Below, piece by piece: positions 33,801 to 43,038 of a DNA stretch of 64,000 bases. Below the pieces are notes generated by a model. That model was not told the origin of the DNA, did no database searches, and saw nothing but the letters and a program-made list of their open reading frames with translations. The position numbers and the translations under genes are program-made. This DNA comes from Granulicella sibirica (GTDB lineage: Bacteria > Acidobacteriota > Terriglobia > Terriglobales > Acidobacteriaceae), in assembly GCF_004115155.1 (NCBI RefSeq), contig NZ_RDSM01000003.1, positions 1,087,748 through 1,151,747 on the forward strand, given 5' to 3'. How positions within the stretch are numbered: position 1 is the first letter of the stretch; each line of letters opens with the position of its first letter.

Positions 33801-34715
33801 TCAGTTGTTTTTTTGGAAAGGTGTCCTGTCGCGCCATCTGTTCCAGTTGATTTCAGGATCAGTGAATCCAAGGACCTTGAGCAGAGCATCGGCGAACAAC
33901 GATTCCAGATCCGGTAGCTCGGTCAGCTTGATCGCGCGTTCGATCCCACCGTCTTCCGTGTGGTAGGTTGCGGAAAGTTCGCCCCGATGGAAAAGAGCGT
34001 TGCGACATTGCGCGATCTGCCTCCCCTCATCTTCGGTGAGAGAGAATCCCAACGATTCGAAGAACGTCTTCAGGATAAAGCTCAAGGACTTGTCTTTCTC
34101 CGGCTTGAGAGCCTTCCGCGCCAGCAATTCAAGCCCCGTAAATAAGAGGGAATAAGTTACGTCAATCGGCGCCTCCCCCATCTTCACCATTTCGGTGCTC
34201 CGAAAGAACGCTGAGCGAAACCCTGTCGCATCCTGGAACGATGCATCTGAGAGCTTCGCCATCGCAAGATCAAGAAATTGCGTCCGCATATCGGGTGAGA
34301 AGCTGTCGAACTGGAGACAAGCTCCTGATGTCGGTCTCGCTCTCCGTCGCGACAGGGAATCGCTGAGTGCCAATTTCATCGGTAGAGCGCTCTTGATTTC
34401 GTGCTCCTCGTCGGACAGCAGAATGGCCTTGGCGTCTTCGCCGGGTAGGAGTTCAATGCAGTGGGACAAGGCGACGCGCTGTCGTTCGCAAAATGTCAGA
34501 GAGGCTTCTAAATCAAAGAAGGTGTTCGTCCAAGCGGGGAGAGACTTCAGTGAATCGATAGGCACATGAAGGAGGCCGGTCAAGCGAAAGGTCTGTGTAT
34601 CGCGGCCCCGTTCTACGGCGAGCGAATGGTTTACGAAGAGAGGCTCGAATCGCAGCCCCGCAGCGTGAAACGGCATCGTGAAAGTATATCCATAGACTCC
34701 AACAATGAAGCTCAT
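33801..34715 (-). CDS. HEPN-domain protein (Apea-like)
   Basis: From the ATG at 34715 (preceded by GGAAGG) the product has 304 residues; the frame is open to 34772. The C-terminal domain carries QCRNALFHRGEL, the R-x4-H motif (Arg238, His243) of HEPN ribonucleases. Before it lies a beta-rich N-terminal half (MSFIVGVYGYTFTMPFHAAG). ApeA proteins use such a HEPN to cut tRNA on phage sensing. It converges with the ART gene. The domain order is like that of the protein at 31785-32975 without the SEC-C motif. Confidence 0.7.
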   Translation of the reverse strand: MSFIVGVYGYTFTMPFHAAGLRFEPLFVNHSLAVERGRDTQTFRLTGLLHVPIDSLKSLPAWTNTFFDLEASLTFCERQRVALSHCIELLPGEDAKAILLSDEEHEIKSALPMKLALSDSLSRRRARPTSGACLQFDSFSPDMRTQFLDLAMAKLSDASFQDATGFRSAFFRSTEMVKMGEAPIDVTYSLLFTGLELLARKALKPEKDKSLSFILKTFFESLGFSLTEDEGRQIAQCRNALFHRGELSATYHTEDGGIERAIKLTELPDLESLFADALLKVLGFTDPEINWNRWRDRTPFQKNN

Positions 34716-35048
34716 AACACCTTCCGCGGCCTTAGTGGTACGCACCTGCTCGTAGGTGGGGAAGCTGGCCACTCCTAATGGTCAGTGTATGCGCCTGATC
34801 CCTCTGGAGAGCGATACTTGGGGCTGATCCGGTGGGAGCAAATCCCCGATGCCATCGGTCGGGACGGTCGTTGAAGAATTTCAGCCTTGGAACCAGGCTT
34901 TCTCCGGCTATCTAACAGGTTTGGAATCCCGAGGGATGGATTCATTTTTGATAGCTGAATGTTCCCCAGACCGGGTACTTGAAAGACGAAATCCTCCTGC
35001 TGGAACCTGTTGGTCGCGACCAGAGGGAGTCCATCCGAGCTTCTACAG
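34716..35048. other. Intergenic stretch without recognised gene
   Basis: These 333 bases separate the HEPN gene and the second XRE copy. Open frames on both strands look like chance. Nothing else was identified. Confidence 0.4.
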
Positions 35049-35315
35049 CTAGCTTCCAAAGAAGAACTGTATCGGCTTTTTGTACAGCTTTGCCAGTTGG
35101 ATAAGCTCCATAAGGTCCACTCGCCGGTCGCCGGTTTCACACTTCGATAAGAACGAGTGCGACATGCCGAGGTGCTCGGAAACTTCGCGCTGGCCGAGAC
35201 CGATTTCTTCTCTTGCGTTTATCAAGCGGCGAAGCACATCATCGTACATTCCTTGGTACGGAGCGGTCCGGGCCTTTCGCGACTTTCGGGTTTCGGCTTC
35301 GGCACGCTGCTTCAC
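35049..35315 (-). CDS. XRE-family HTH regulator, copy 2
   Basis: The 88-residue product differs from the one at 19003-19269 at only about eight positions (GLGQREVSEHLGMSHSFLSK against GLSQREVSAQMGMSHSFLSK). The DNA of both copies is alike from the stop codons through the start and about 10 bases beyond, so the unit is a dispersed direct repeat of about 285 bp. It points away from the conjugation operon, in front of whose first gene it lies, and may control that operon or the small gene at 35398. Confidence 0.8.
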   Translation of the reverse strand: MKQRAEAETRKSRKARTAPYQGMYDDVLRRLINAREEIGLGQREVSEHLGMSHSFLSKCETGDRRVDLMELIQLAKLYKKPIQFFFGS

Positions 35316-35397
35316 AACTTAAGTTTGTGGAAGCGTTGACGAATCCCCTAATAAGGGGCATCTTGGAAAGGTCGTGGGCGGTTTGATAGGAGTCGGA

Positions 35398-35619
35398 ATG
35401 GGAAGCGAAGGACCAACCGAGTGTTCAACCCTCAGCGGCAAGACAATTAAGACGCTCAACATCTTCCGTGCCACAAGCAATGGCACCGAGATTCAGATCG
35501 ATTTCACAGACGGGACAAGCTTCAACTGTCTGGTCTCGAACCGGACCGAAATTGAGGCAAATCTCTCCGTGTGCGGAGCCGGAGAGCCGCAAGTGCTGGA
35601 ACAGTACCTCTCGAAATAG
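35398..35619 (+). CDS. Small unknown protein at the head of the conjugation operon
   Basis: The 73-residue protein starts at the ATG at 35398, since AGGAG lies 7 bases upstream; the frame is open from 35374. It contains KTLNIFRATSNGTEIQIDFT and DGTSFNCLVSNRTE, a short beta-rich protein with two cysteines. I know no family. It may be a regulatory protein of the transfer operon or a stand-alone gene. Confidence 0.5.
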   Translation: MGSEGPTECSTLSGKTIKTLNIFRATSNGTEIQIDFTDGTSFNCLVSNRTEIEANLSVCGAGEPQVLEQYLSK

Positions 35620-35761
35620 CTCTCAGAAATCTCCTCGACTCACCAACCATCATTACCCGCAGGAATAGTGCTCTCCCAAGAAGTGATTGGACGCTGAGCC
35701 TTTTCCGCTTCTACGTTTGCGCCATACCCCCGACGAACTTGAGTCGGATGGAGGTGCAAAC

Positions 35762-36088
35762 ATGAAGACGCTTCATCGTGCAGCCCGAGTCGAGAGGCCG
35801 AACCATCGGCCTTCCTTCTCGGGCTTTTTACTGCTCACCCTTCTCCTGTTTCCACTGGCAGCCCACGCTCAAAGCGGGAGTTCGCCTTTTGACACAGGGC
35901 TCACATCCATTCAGACCCTTTTCACCGGAACGATTGCAAAGGTGAGCAGTCTGATTGCGATTGTGTTGGGCGGGTATGCGTTCGCCCACGGAGAACCCGG
36001 TGCGAAGAAGACTCTCGCCGGAGTTGCGGCTGGCACTGGAATCGCGGTGATGGCCACAAACATCCTGACTTGGCTTTGGGGTTCCTAG
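35762..36088 (+). CDS. virB2: VirB2/TrbC-family pilin precursor
   Basis: The 108-residue product has a long signal peptide ending PLAAHAQ and two hydrophobic helices (IAKVSSLIAIVLGGYAFA and a Gly/Ala-rich one), exactly the layout of VirB2/TrbC major pilins of type IV secretion. GGAGG lies 7 bases before the ATG at 35762; the 25 residues upstream in frame are not part of the gene. It opens the block of transfer genes. Confidence 0.82.
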   Translation: MKTLHRAARVERPNHRPSFSGFLLLTLLLFPLAAHAQSGSSPFDTGLTSIQTLFTGTIAKVSSLIAIVLGGYAFAHGEPGAKKTLAGVAAGTGIAVMATNILTWLWGS

Positions 36089-36139
36089 CCCCTTGGTCTC
36101 ATCGTTCCGCTCACGCTTCATTCACCCGCGAGGGGCTTT

Positions 36140-36436
36140 ATGACAGAACTCACACCAAGACGCCGAAATCGGGTCTACAAGGCTCTGCATAAGCCCCTCA
36201 CGTATCTCGGGGTCGAGCGCACCGTCTTCTACTTTGTTTGCGTTGGAGCGGTCGGAGCATTCAACCTGTTCAACTCGCTCCTCACCGGAGCCGCAGTCTT
36301 CATCGGCGGCTACATCTTCGGTCGCTGGATCACAACGACCGACCCGGCATTTCTCAAGATCATGGGCAAGTCCGAACGCTTCAAGTTGCGTTACGACGCC
36401 GCCAAGCAACAAGTCCCGAACGTGGAGATACGCTGA
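36140..36436 (+). CDS. virB3: VirB3/TrbD-family protein
   Basis: The 98-residue protein has the VirB3 plan: a short basic N-terminus (RRRNRVYKALHKPLTYLGVE), two membrane helices, and the closing DPAFLKIMGKSERFKLRYD. It works with VirB4 in the inner membrane. GGGG lies before the ATG, and the TGA overlaps the ATG of virB4 by one base. Confidence 0.85.
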   Translation: MTELTPRRRNRVYKALHKPLTYLGVERTVFYFVCVGAVGAFNLFNSLLTGAAVFIGGYIFGRWITTTDPAFLKIMGKSERFKLRYDAAKQQVPNVEIR

Positions 36437-38955
36437 TGCTACGACTCGCCAAAATCATCAAGCCGTGGACTGATGCCGGTTCGCTCAACGCGAACATTAA
36501 CCTCTACGGCTTCTGGGATGAAACCACCTTCCTTACCAAGAGCGGCGACCTGGGCATGATCCTCAAGGTCTGCGGAGTGGACTTCGAGGGCCTTGACCAG
36601 GCTGGACAGGAGTTCGCGGTCAAGCGGCTTGAGGCGGCCCTCAAGTCGTTCGGGCCGGGATTCCACGTCTACCAATATCTCTTCAAGACCAACCGGCCGG
36701 AGATGCCCTTCGCCCGCTATGGCGACCCGCTGATCGACGCGGCCATCGACCAGCGCCGTGAGTTCTTCGAGTCGAAGCTGGATCATCTCTACGAGATCGA
36801 GATTTACTACGCGGTGGTGCTCGAAGGTACAAGGTCCAAGACCGGCATCATGGCCGCGTTGGGACGCCTCCCAAGCGATCCTGAAGGCGCAGTCCGAGAA
36901 CTCAAAGCGCAGTTCACCAGCAACGTCATGAAGGTGTTGCTCCGCTCTCAAATACAGCGCGATCATCTTCGGCTCAAACACCGTGTCGAGGCCTTTGAGC
37001 AGCAGCTCCGAGATCAGGTCGAGATCGAGACGCTGTCTTCCGACGATCAGTTCCATTTCCTTCGCCGTCTGCTCAATTTCGATGCGTGGCGTATCGCCGG
37101 CAGACCCCAGACCTCCCAGTACCTCGACTTCCAGGTGGTGAACTCCGATATCGAAGCGGAGCGCGACCACCTCCGCATCGGCGATCACTTCGTCCGCCTG
37201 CTCACCATGCGCGAGTCCATCACGGAGACGCGCCCGCTGGTGCTCGACAAGCTGCTCAAGATCGAAGCGAACTTCTACGCCGTTACAGAATGGACTCCGC
37301 TTGCAACGGATGCGGCCAAAAAGGAGGTTGTGAAACGGCGGCGTCACGCCAATATGTCTAAGGCCGGACTCATCTCTTCCATGAAGGACGAGAGCAAGGT
37401 CAATCAACGTGACGTACTGATCGACGAAGGAAAACAGGCCGACATCGAAGTTCTCGGGGACTGCCTTCGCGCACTCAGTGACGGACAGACCCTTGGCGAC
37501 CTATCGCTAACCATCGTTCTCTATGGCCAAGACAAAGCTGTCATCGAGCGCGAGATTGCGGACTTCGCTACCGTCTTTGCAAACGCGGACGGCTCGCTCT
37601 TCCCGGAGACCTATAACCAGCTCAATGCGCTATTCGCCGTGGTGCCCGGCAACTACGCGCAGAACCTCCGCAAGATGTACATGCTGCTGAGCAACTATGC
37701 CGACCTCTCGTTTTTCTTCACCATCCTGCAAGGCGAGAAGCACAACCCGCATCTGGGAACGGAGTACCTGGCCGTCATGGAGACGGACAACGCCACGCCT
37801 TACTACCTCAACCTGCATAACGGTGAGGTGGCGCATACCTTAATCCTCGGTATGACGGGTTCAGGCAAAAGTTTCCTATGCAATTTCCTGCTCACCAATG
37901 CCCAGAAATACGAGCCGCTTACCTACACCTTTGACATCGGAGGCTCGTTCCAATCGCTCACCGAAATCTTCGGTGGCAGCTACTTGAACGTGGGCCAGGA
38001 GTCTCGCGACTTCCGTATCAATCCGTTCTCTCTGGAACCAACCAAGGAGAACCTGCAATTTCTGTTCTCTTTCTTCCGCGTCCTGATCGAAGGCACCGGC
38101 CAGCGTTATCACCTCGACTTCAAGGAGGAACGGAAGCTGTGGGCGGCCATCGAGAATATGTACGTCATCGAGCCTGCGCAGCGCACGCTCTCGACTTTCG
38201 CCGAGATCATCGGCGAGTTGAAGGAACGGCTCCACCGGTGGACGGCTGACGGGCAGTACGGCTTCCTCTTCGACAACGCGGAAGACACGCTGACGTTCTC
38301 CAGTTTCCAGACCTTCAACTTCGGCGGCTGGGGTGACGCGCCGGATGTTCTGGAGCCGCTCCTCTTTTACGTCCTGCATCGGGCATCGCTCGAAATCGCC
38401 AATCCGAAACGGCTCTCGACCTTCAAGCTCTTTCTTCTGGACGAGGCTTGGCTCTTCATCAAGAACGAGACGATACGGAACTATGTCGTCACGGCTCAGA
38501 AGACATGGCGGAAGCACAACGCGGCCATGATCCTCGCCACGCAGTCCATCAAGGAGCTTGAGGAGTCTGGAATGCTCCAGATCGTCTCGGAGAGCTGCCC
38601 GACCAAGATCTTCCTTGCCAACCCGGAGATGAACCGGGAGGTGTACCGCGAAGCGTTCCACCTCAACGATACCGAGCTTGAGATCATCTCCGACCTCACT
38701 CGCGGACAGATGCTCGTTCGCAAGGCCCAGACCTCCAAGAAAGTTCGACTAAACGTCGATTCGGTCTCCTACTGGATCGCGACGAACAATGCCAAGGACA
38801 ACCAACTCAAGCGCGATTACTTCGCCCGGTACGGCGTCGCCGAGGGAGTCCGCCGTCTGGCTGAAGACCATCCCTTTCCGCCCAAGCAACACGTCACGGA
38901 GAAGAAGCCCGCGGCGTCCACCGCAACCCCCAACCGCAAAGGAGCTGTCGCATGA
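36436..38955 (+). CDS. virB4: VirB4/TrbE conjugation ATPase
   Basis: The 839-residue protein is the VirB4 ATPase that powers pilus assembly and transfer. Walker A LGMTGSGKS lies near 471, Walker B FLLDEAW near 665, followed by TAQKTWRKHNAAMILATQS. The N-terminal domain (GSLNANINLYGFWDE) is typical. I start at the ATG 36436, which overlaps the virB3 stop; an upstream continuation of the frame is the shadow of virB3. The stop overlaps the next ATG (ATGA). Confidence 0.92.
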   Translation: MLRLAKIIKPWTDAGSLNANINLYGFWDETTFLTKSGDLGMILKVCGVDFEGLDQAGQEFAVKRLEAALKSFGPGFHVYQYLFKTNRPEMPFARYGDPLIDAAIDQRREFFESKLDHLYEIEIYYAVVLEGTRSKTGIMAALGRLPSDPEGAVRELKAQFTSNVMKVLLRSQIQRDHLRLKHRVEAFEQQLRDQVEIETLSSDDQFHFLRRLLNFDAWRIAGRPQTSQYLDFQVVNSDIEAERDHLRIGDHFVRLLTMRESITETRPLVLDKLLKIEANFYAVTEWTPLATDAAKKEVVKRRRHANMSKAGLISSMKDESKVNQRDVLIDEGKQADIEVLGDCLRALSDGQTLGDLSLTIVLYGQDKAVIEREIADFATVFANADGSLFPETYNQLNALFAVVPGNYAQNLRKMYMLLSNYADLSFFFTILQGEKHNPHLGTEYLAVMETDNATPYYLNLHNGEVAHTLILGMTGSGKSFLCNFLLTNAQKYEPLTYTFDIGGSFQSLTEIFGGSYLNVGQESRDFRINPFSLEPTKENLQFLFSFFRVLIEGTGQRYHLDFKEERKLWAAIENMYVIEPAQRTLSTFAEIIGELKERLHRWTADGQYGFLFDNAEDTLTFSSFQTFNFGGWGDAPDVLEPLLFYVLHRASLEIANPKRLSTFKLFLLDEAWLFIKNETIRNYVVTAQKTWRKHNAAMILATQSIKELEESGMLQIVSESCPTKIFLANPEMNREVYREAFHLNDTELEIISDLTRGQMLVRKAQTSKKVRLNVDSVSYWIATNNAKDNQLKRDYFARYGVAEGVRRLAEDHPFPPKQHVTEKKPAASTATPNRKGAVA

Positions 38956-39728
38956 AGATCCCCCTTTTCGCTCTCGTTCTTGCATCGGCCTTGTCTTCGA
39001 CAGCGGCCTTTGCCCAGACTTCACCCGCTGCACCCGCCGAGCAAGCCCGAACGGTGCAGTACCACTCGCAGGACATTGTGCCCATCCGCGCCAAGGTCAA
39101 ATACACGACCTTGATCGTGGTGCCGACGACCGAAAAAATCATGGAGGCCGCGACCGGCGACAAGGACTTCTGGATCGTCGATGTGGTGGGTAGCTTCTGC
39201 TTCGTTCACCCGGCCAAGCCAGGTATCAGTACCAATCTCAATCTGATTACGGATAAGGGCAACATCTACAGCTTCACCTTGCAGGACATCTCCACCCAGG
39301 GCGGCGATGCCGACCTGAAGGTCATCGTCCAGCCCGCAGATCAGTCTTCGATCACAGCCTCGGCGGGACCGTCGCAATACGTTCCCGCAGCACAGCTAGA
39401 CCAGGCCAAACAACAGCTCGCTACTTTGCAAACGCACGTAACCCAGGCAGTAGACGAGTACAAGAGCGCGTATCCGCTCCAGCTCAAATTCGACTACACG
39501 TTCAAGAACGAAGACCCCTTCGCCGTCCAGTCGATCTACCACGACGACAAGTTCACCTACATCAAGACGACGGCCAGCGAGAAGTTCAGCGTGTACGAGA
39601 TGAAGGACGGCAAGCCCGACCTCATCAACTACGACCTGCGAGACGGCACCTACATCATCCCGAAGATCGTGGACAAGGGATACATCGAGATCGGCAAGAA
39701 GCACATGGACTTCTCACGAAAGGGGTAA
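38952..39728 (+). CDS. virB9: VirB9/TrbG core-complex protein
   Basis: The 258-residue protein has a signal peptide (cut near AFAQT) and the VirB9/TrbG features: VDVVGSFCFVHPAKPGISTNL with the conserved aromatic-rich strand, and a C-terminal beta domain (YTFKNEDPFAVQSIYHDDKFTY). VirB9 forms the outer ring of the transfer channel with VirB10 and a VirB7 lipoprotein. The start overlaps virB4 by 4 bases. Confidence 0.88.
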   Translation: MKIPLFALVLASALSSTAAFAQTSPAAPAEQARTVQYHSQDIVPIRAKVKYTTLIVVPTTEKIMEAATGDKDFWIVDVVGSFCFVHPAKPGISTNLNLITDKGNIYSFTLQDISTQGGDADLKVIVQPADQSSITASAGPSQYVPAAQLDQAKQQLATLQTHVTQAVDEYKSAYPLQLKFDYTFKNEDPFAVQSIYHDDKFTYIKTTASEKFSVYEMKDGKPDLINYDLRDGTYIIPKIVDKGYIEIGKKHMDFSRKG

Positions 39729-39732
39729 CGTC

Positions 39733-41013
39733 ATGACGGATCAGACGCCACAGCTCTCACAGAATGCGCCCGAACCAAAGGGTGTTATCCGGAAGAACAT
39801 CAAGATGTTCGTCTATCTCGGTGCCATTCTTCTCCTCATCGTGGCGAGCCTCTTCAGCTCCAAGAGGAAGACGGCGAACGGCACCCCGGCCAAGGGAACG
39901 CCTCCCCAACCGTTCGTGCAGGACAACACCGCCAACAACATCGCCGATCTGCAGAACCAACTTGCGGTTGAAAAGCAGAAGCAGCAGCAGGACGCTCAGC
40001 TTGCGGCGGCGATGGCGGCGAGTCAGACACCGGCACAACAACAGGTGGCGGCGATGTATGGCCCGAACGGCCAACCCAATATGCCACCCATGCAGGGCCA
40101 GTCGCAGAACGCCCAACCTCAGCTCACTCCCGAGCAGCAGCAACAACAGCAGCTCGCCAACAAGGAGCGGGAACTGAGCTTCGATTCTCGCTTCGCCTCG
40201 AATCTTGCGTACAGCCGCAGCAAGGAGGAGGAGCAACGACAGGCCCAGCCGCAGACCTCGCCTCAGATGATGCCCGTCTCCGCTGCGAACCCTTATGCCG
40301 CCGCGCTCGCGGGCGGCGAAGGCTCGAGTTTCGTCCCGAGCCGTGCGGCTGGAGAGCAACCCGCTCCAGAGGCTCCCAAGAAAGCTCCTGAAGTGAATCT
40401 GAATTCAGCGGTTGGGCAGCCTTACGTCATTTTCGAGGGGGCGGTGCTCGATACGGTGTTGATGAATCGGCTTGATGGTGATGCCGTCGGCCCGGTCAAG
40501 GTACTCGTCTCCAATCCCTTCTATTCGCACGACCACCAGCACGTCCTCATCCCTGACGGGACGGTCGTGCTGGGCGAGGCCAAGAAGATCGGCACGGCGG
40601 GCTTCGGCCAGCAGCGGCGGATGGCGGTCGTGTTCCACCGGCTCATCATGCCTGACGGCTACTCCGTGGACCTCGACCAGTTTCACGGTCTCGATCAGAT
40701 CGGCGAGGAGGGACTGAAGGACAAGGTAAACAACCACTACCTGCAAATCTTCGGCACATCCATCGCGCTTGGCGTGATTGCCGGCGCTGGGCAGATCGAA
40801 TCGGGCGGTGGAACAATCACCACCTCCGGTTCCCAGGCATTCACCAACGGTGCGGCGGGTAGCGTCTCGCAGACCTCAACGACCATCCTTGATCGGTTTA
40901 TGCAGATTCCGCCGACCATCACCATCCGAGAGGGGCATCGGGTCAAGATCTACTTCACCCAAGACATGCTCCTTCCGGCCTATACCAACCACAACATACC
41001 CCAGACGTTTTAG
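39733..41013 (+). CDS. virB10: VirB10/TrbI channel scaffold
   Basis: The 426-residue protein has a cytoplasmic N-terminus, one membrane helix (about 24-44), a Gln/Pro-rich periplasmic linker (about 60-230), and the conserved VirB10 beta-barrel domain (VIFEGAVLDTVLMNRLDGD, YFTQDMLLP at the end). It spans inner and outer membranes and couples ATP use to channel opening. It follows virB9 after 4 bases. Confidence 0.9.
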   Translation: MTDQTPQLSQNAPEPKGVIRKNIKMFVYLGAILLLIVASLFSSKRKTANGTPAKGTPPQPFVQDNTANNIADLQNQLAVEKQKQQQDAQLAAAMAASQTPAQQQVAAMYGPNGQPNMPPMQGQSQNAQPQLTPEQQQQQQLANKERELSFDSRFASNLAYSRSKEEEQRQAQPQTSPQMMPVSAANPYAAALAGGEGSSFVPSRAAGEQPAPEAPKKAPEVNLNSAVGQPYVIFEGAVLDTVLMNRLDGDAVGPVKVLVSNPFYSHDHQHVLIPDGTVVLGEAKKIGTAGFGQQRRMAVVFHRLIMPDGYSVDLDQFHGLDQIGEEGLKDKVNNHYLQIFGTSIALGVIAGAGQIESGGGTITTSGSQAFTNGAAGSVSQTSTTILDRFMQIPPTITIREGHRVKIYFTQDMLLPAYTNHNIPQTF

Positions 41014-41021
41014 GAGAATCC

Positions 41022-41315
41022 ATGCGAAAAGCTCGTTACGCCTCACTCGCGCTCGCTTTGCTCACGCTCGCAGGCTGTGCCGACAAGAAGTGCCTACGCG
41101 GAGATTCGGCTACGACCTGCAAAGCCCTCACCGAATGCTTTGACCGTGGGAATACAGCCAAGGCTTGCCGCCAGATCGAAAAGGATCAGGCGGAGTACGA
41201 ACGGAACTTCCAGAAGAACATTGCCCCTGCATACACCGGGGCCGGTTCGGCCCTAAGCTACGACCCCAACAAGGCGACTCAGAAACCACCGGCCAAACCA
41301 CAACCGAAGGAGTAA
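41022..41315 (+). CDS. Small lipoprotein, VirB7-like by position
   Basis: The 97-residue protein has a lipobox (LTLAGC, Cys19) and then a cysteine-rich mature part (CADKKCLRGDSATTCKALTECF). VirB7-type lipoproteins anchor VirB9 in the outer membrane; position directly after virB10 and the lipobox suggest this role, though sequence identity cannot be judged. AGGAG lies 6 bases before the ATG. Its closing phrase AYTGAGSALSY echoes the end of the VirB5-like protein (AYSGASSAMRY), an odd shared motif. Confidence 0.7.
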   Translation: MRKARYASLALALLTLAGCADKKCLRGDSATTCKALTECFDRGNTAKACRQIEKDQAEYERNFQKNIAPAYTGAGSALSYDPNKATQKPPAKPQPKE

Positions 41316-41341
41316 TCACCCCAGAGATAAGGAGACCGGCC

Positions 41342-42145
41342 ATGAAACGACTTGTCTTGCTTGCAGCACTCGCAGCAACCTCCCTCGCTCCGACCGCGCA
41401 CGCGCAGTTCGGCTCGGGGATCGTCTTCGACCCGACCCAATCGGGCCATGCCGTTCAGCAGCTCGTGCAGGAAACGGGTATCAGCGCGAATACCTTGCAA
41501 GAGATGCAGACCGCGATCAAGGCCTACAACTTTACCCGCCAGATGATGACGGCACCGCAGACGCTCTACCAGCCGTTTATCTCGCCGTACACATGGGAAG
41601 CGGCGATCAATACCTCCGCCAACACCTACAACAACACCTCGTCATGGACGAACGCCGCCAACACCGGCAGCGGGGCGTCGTTGGCGACACAAGCCTATGT
41701 CCCCCGTACCGGGTCACAACTCCCCGGATACGGAAGCCTGACCGCTCAATCGCAGCAGCAGATCGCCGCCCAGGGTGCAACAAGCGACCTGAACGACTCT
41801 GTGAATGCAAGTACGCTGCAAACCCTCGGTACGATCCGGTCGAACGCTCAACAGCGTGCGACCGACATCTCCACACTGGAGGCGGCCAGCCACTCAGCTG
41901 ACCCCACGCAGCAAACCGAACTGGCAACCCTCCAGCGGATCAACCAGGCACTCTTGCTCATGCTTCGCACACAGCAGGAGACCAACTCCATCAACACCAC
42001 GCAATCGTTGCAGCAGATGATGGCTGCCAAACAACAGCAGGACGCTCTCAAGGCGAGCTTCCAGAACGCCACCAGCTACCAAAACAACTTCCAGACATCC
42101 GTCGCTCCGGCTTACTCCGGCGCATCGTCCGCAATGCGTTACTAA
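41342..42145 (+). CDS. VirB5/TrbJ-like pilus-associated protein
   Basis: The 267-residue protein has a signal peptide ending THAQF and long Gln/Thr-rich helices (TLQEMQTAIKAYNFTRQMM, LQRINQALLLMLRTQQ, LQQMMAAKQQQDALKAS), the style of TrbJ/VirB5 minor pilus proteins, which promote pilus contact. AAGGAG precedes the ATG at 41342; the frame is open from 41165 but overlaps the lipoprotein gene. The C-terminal SVAPAYSGASSAMRY matches the tail of the preceding lipoprotein. Confidence 0.75.
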   Translation: MKRLVLLAALAATSLAPTAHAQFGSGIVFDPTQSGHAVQQLVQETGISANTLQEMQTAIKAYNFTRQMMTAPQTLYQPFISPYTWEAAINTSANTYNNTSSWTNAANTGSGASLATQAYVPRTGSQLPGYGSLTAQSQQQIAAQGATSDLNDSVNASTLQTLGTIRSNAQQRATDISTLEAASHSADPTQQTELATLQRINQALLLMLRTQQETNSINTTQSLQQMMAAKQQQDALKASFQNATSYQNNFQTSVAPAYSGASSAMRY

Positions 42146-42175
42146 CCTCATCATCCACTACGCGGGGGTTGCAGT

Positions 42176-43027
42176 ATGGGACTACTGAACTTCATCACTC
42201 AAGGGTGCGACTCGCTCTCGGCGACAGCCGCACCCTCCGTTACCGCAATGGGCCTGCGTATGTGCATCGCCCTCGCCACGATCATGCTTGTCTGGTTCGG
42301 AGTGCAGGAGGCCCTTGCATCCTCGCAGGGCGGACCGGGGTTCAGCATGTCGCGCTTCTTGAGCTTCTTCATGCTCATCACCTTCGCCTACGTCATGGTG
42401 AAGTATTACGACTCATCAATTCCAGGACTGGGATCTTCGATCAGGGGCTTCATCAACGGCGGTGCTCAGAACCTCGTGCAACTCATCGGGACGGATAGTA
42501 CCGACCAGATGATGAACACTCTCTCGCTGGCGCAACAGAACGCTGGTCCCGGCATGGTGGCGAGCTTCGAGCAACCGTATCTTGTGCTCATCTTCGCCAT
42601 CACGCAGGTATTGCTTGGACTCCTATCGGCACTCATTGCCGCCATCGTCGGCTACGGCGCTATCGCGAGCACGGTCGTCGGACTCCTCGGCCCGGTGTTC
42701 ATCCCGTTTCTCGTCTTCGATAAACTCGACTTCCTTTTCTGGGGTTGGCTCAAAGCATTCATTAGTTTCAGCTTCTATAAGGTGGTCGCTGCGGCCTGCC
42801 TGAGTGTTCTCAGTCACATCCTTACCGCGTACTACACCAACTTCATCAATGCCACCGACCCGACCACGATGGTCAAGAACTTCCCACTGCTCATGTTACT
42901 CATCCTCGTCAACGTCTTCGTCCTGCTCAAGATTCCGGCTCTTACGGCTTCCATCTTCTCCGGTTCGAGCAGCGGACACGACGGCGGCATGGGCATGATT
43001 ACAACCGCGATTATGGCACTCGGATAA
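42176..43027 (+). CDS. virB6: VirB6/TrbL inner-membrane channel protein
   Basis: The 283-residue protein has about six membrane helices and the VirB6 phrase LGLLSALIAAIVGYGAIASTVVGLLGPVFIPFLVF followed by FLFWGWLKAFISFSFYKVV; the whole phrase is split here for reading. It is thought to form part of the inner-membrane path of the DNA. The end is Gly/Ser-rich (GSSSGHDGGMG). The gene follows the VirB5-like gene after 30 bases. Confidence 0.85.
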   Translation: MGLLNFITQGCDSLSATAAPSVTAMGLRMCIALATIMLVWFGVQEALASSQGGPGFSMSRFLSFFMLITFAYVMVKYYDSSIPGLGSSIRGFINGGAQNLVQLIGTDSTDQMMNTLSLAQQNAGPGMVASFEQPYLVLIFAITQVLLGLLSALIAAIVGYGAIASTVVGLLGPVFIPFLVFDKLDFLFWGWLKAFISFSFYKVVAAACLSVLSHILTAYYTNFINATDPTTMVKNFPLLMLLILVNVFVLLKIPALTASIFSGSSSGHDGGMGMITTAIMALG

Positions 43028-43038
43028 GGAGCATCACC

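Noticed and set aside
34775..35140. 121-codon minus-strand frame beside the second XRE gene
   Set aside because: It overlaps the XRE gene on the same strand in another frame and resembles nothing known.
36439..38661. Minus-strand frames of 322 and 261 codons across virB4
   Set aside because: Antisense shadows of virB4, which has intact Walker motifs on the plus strand.
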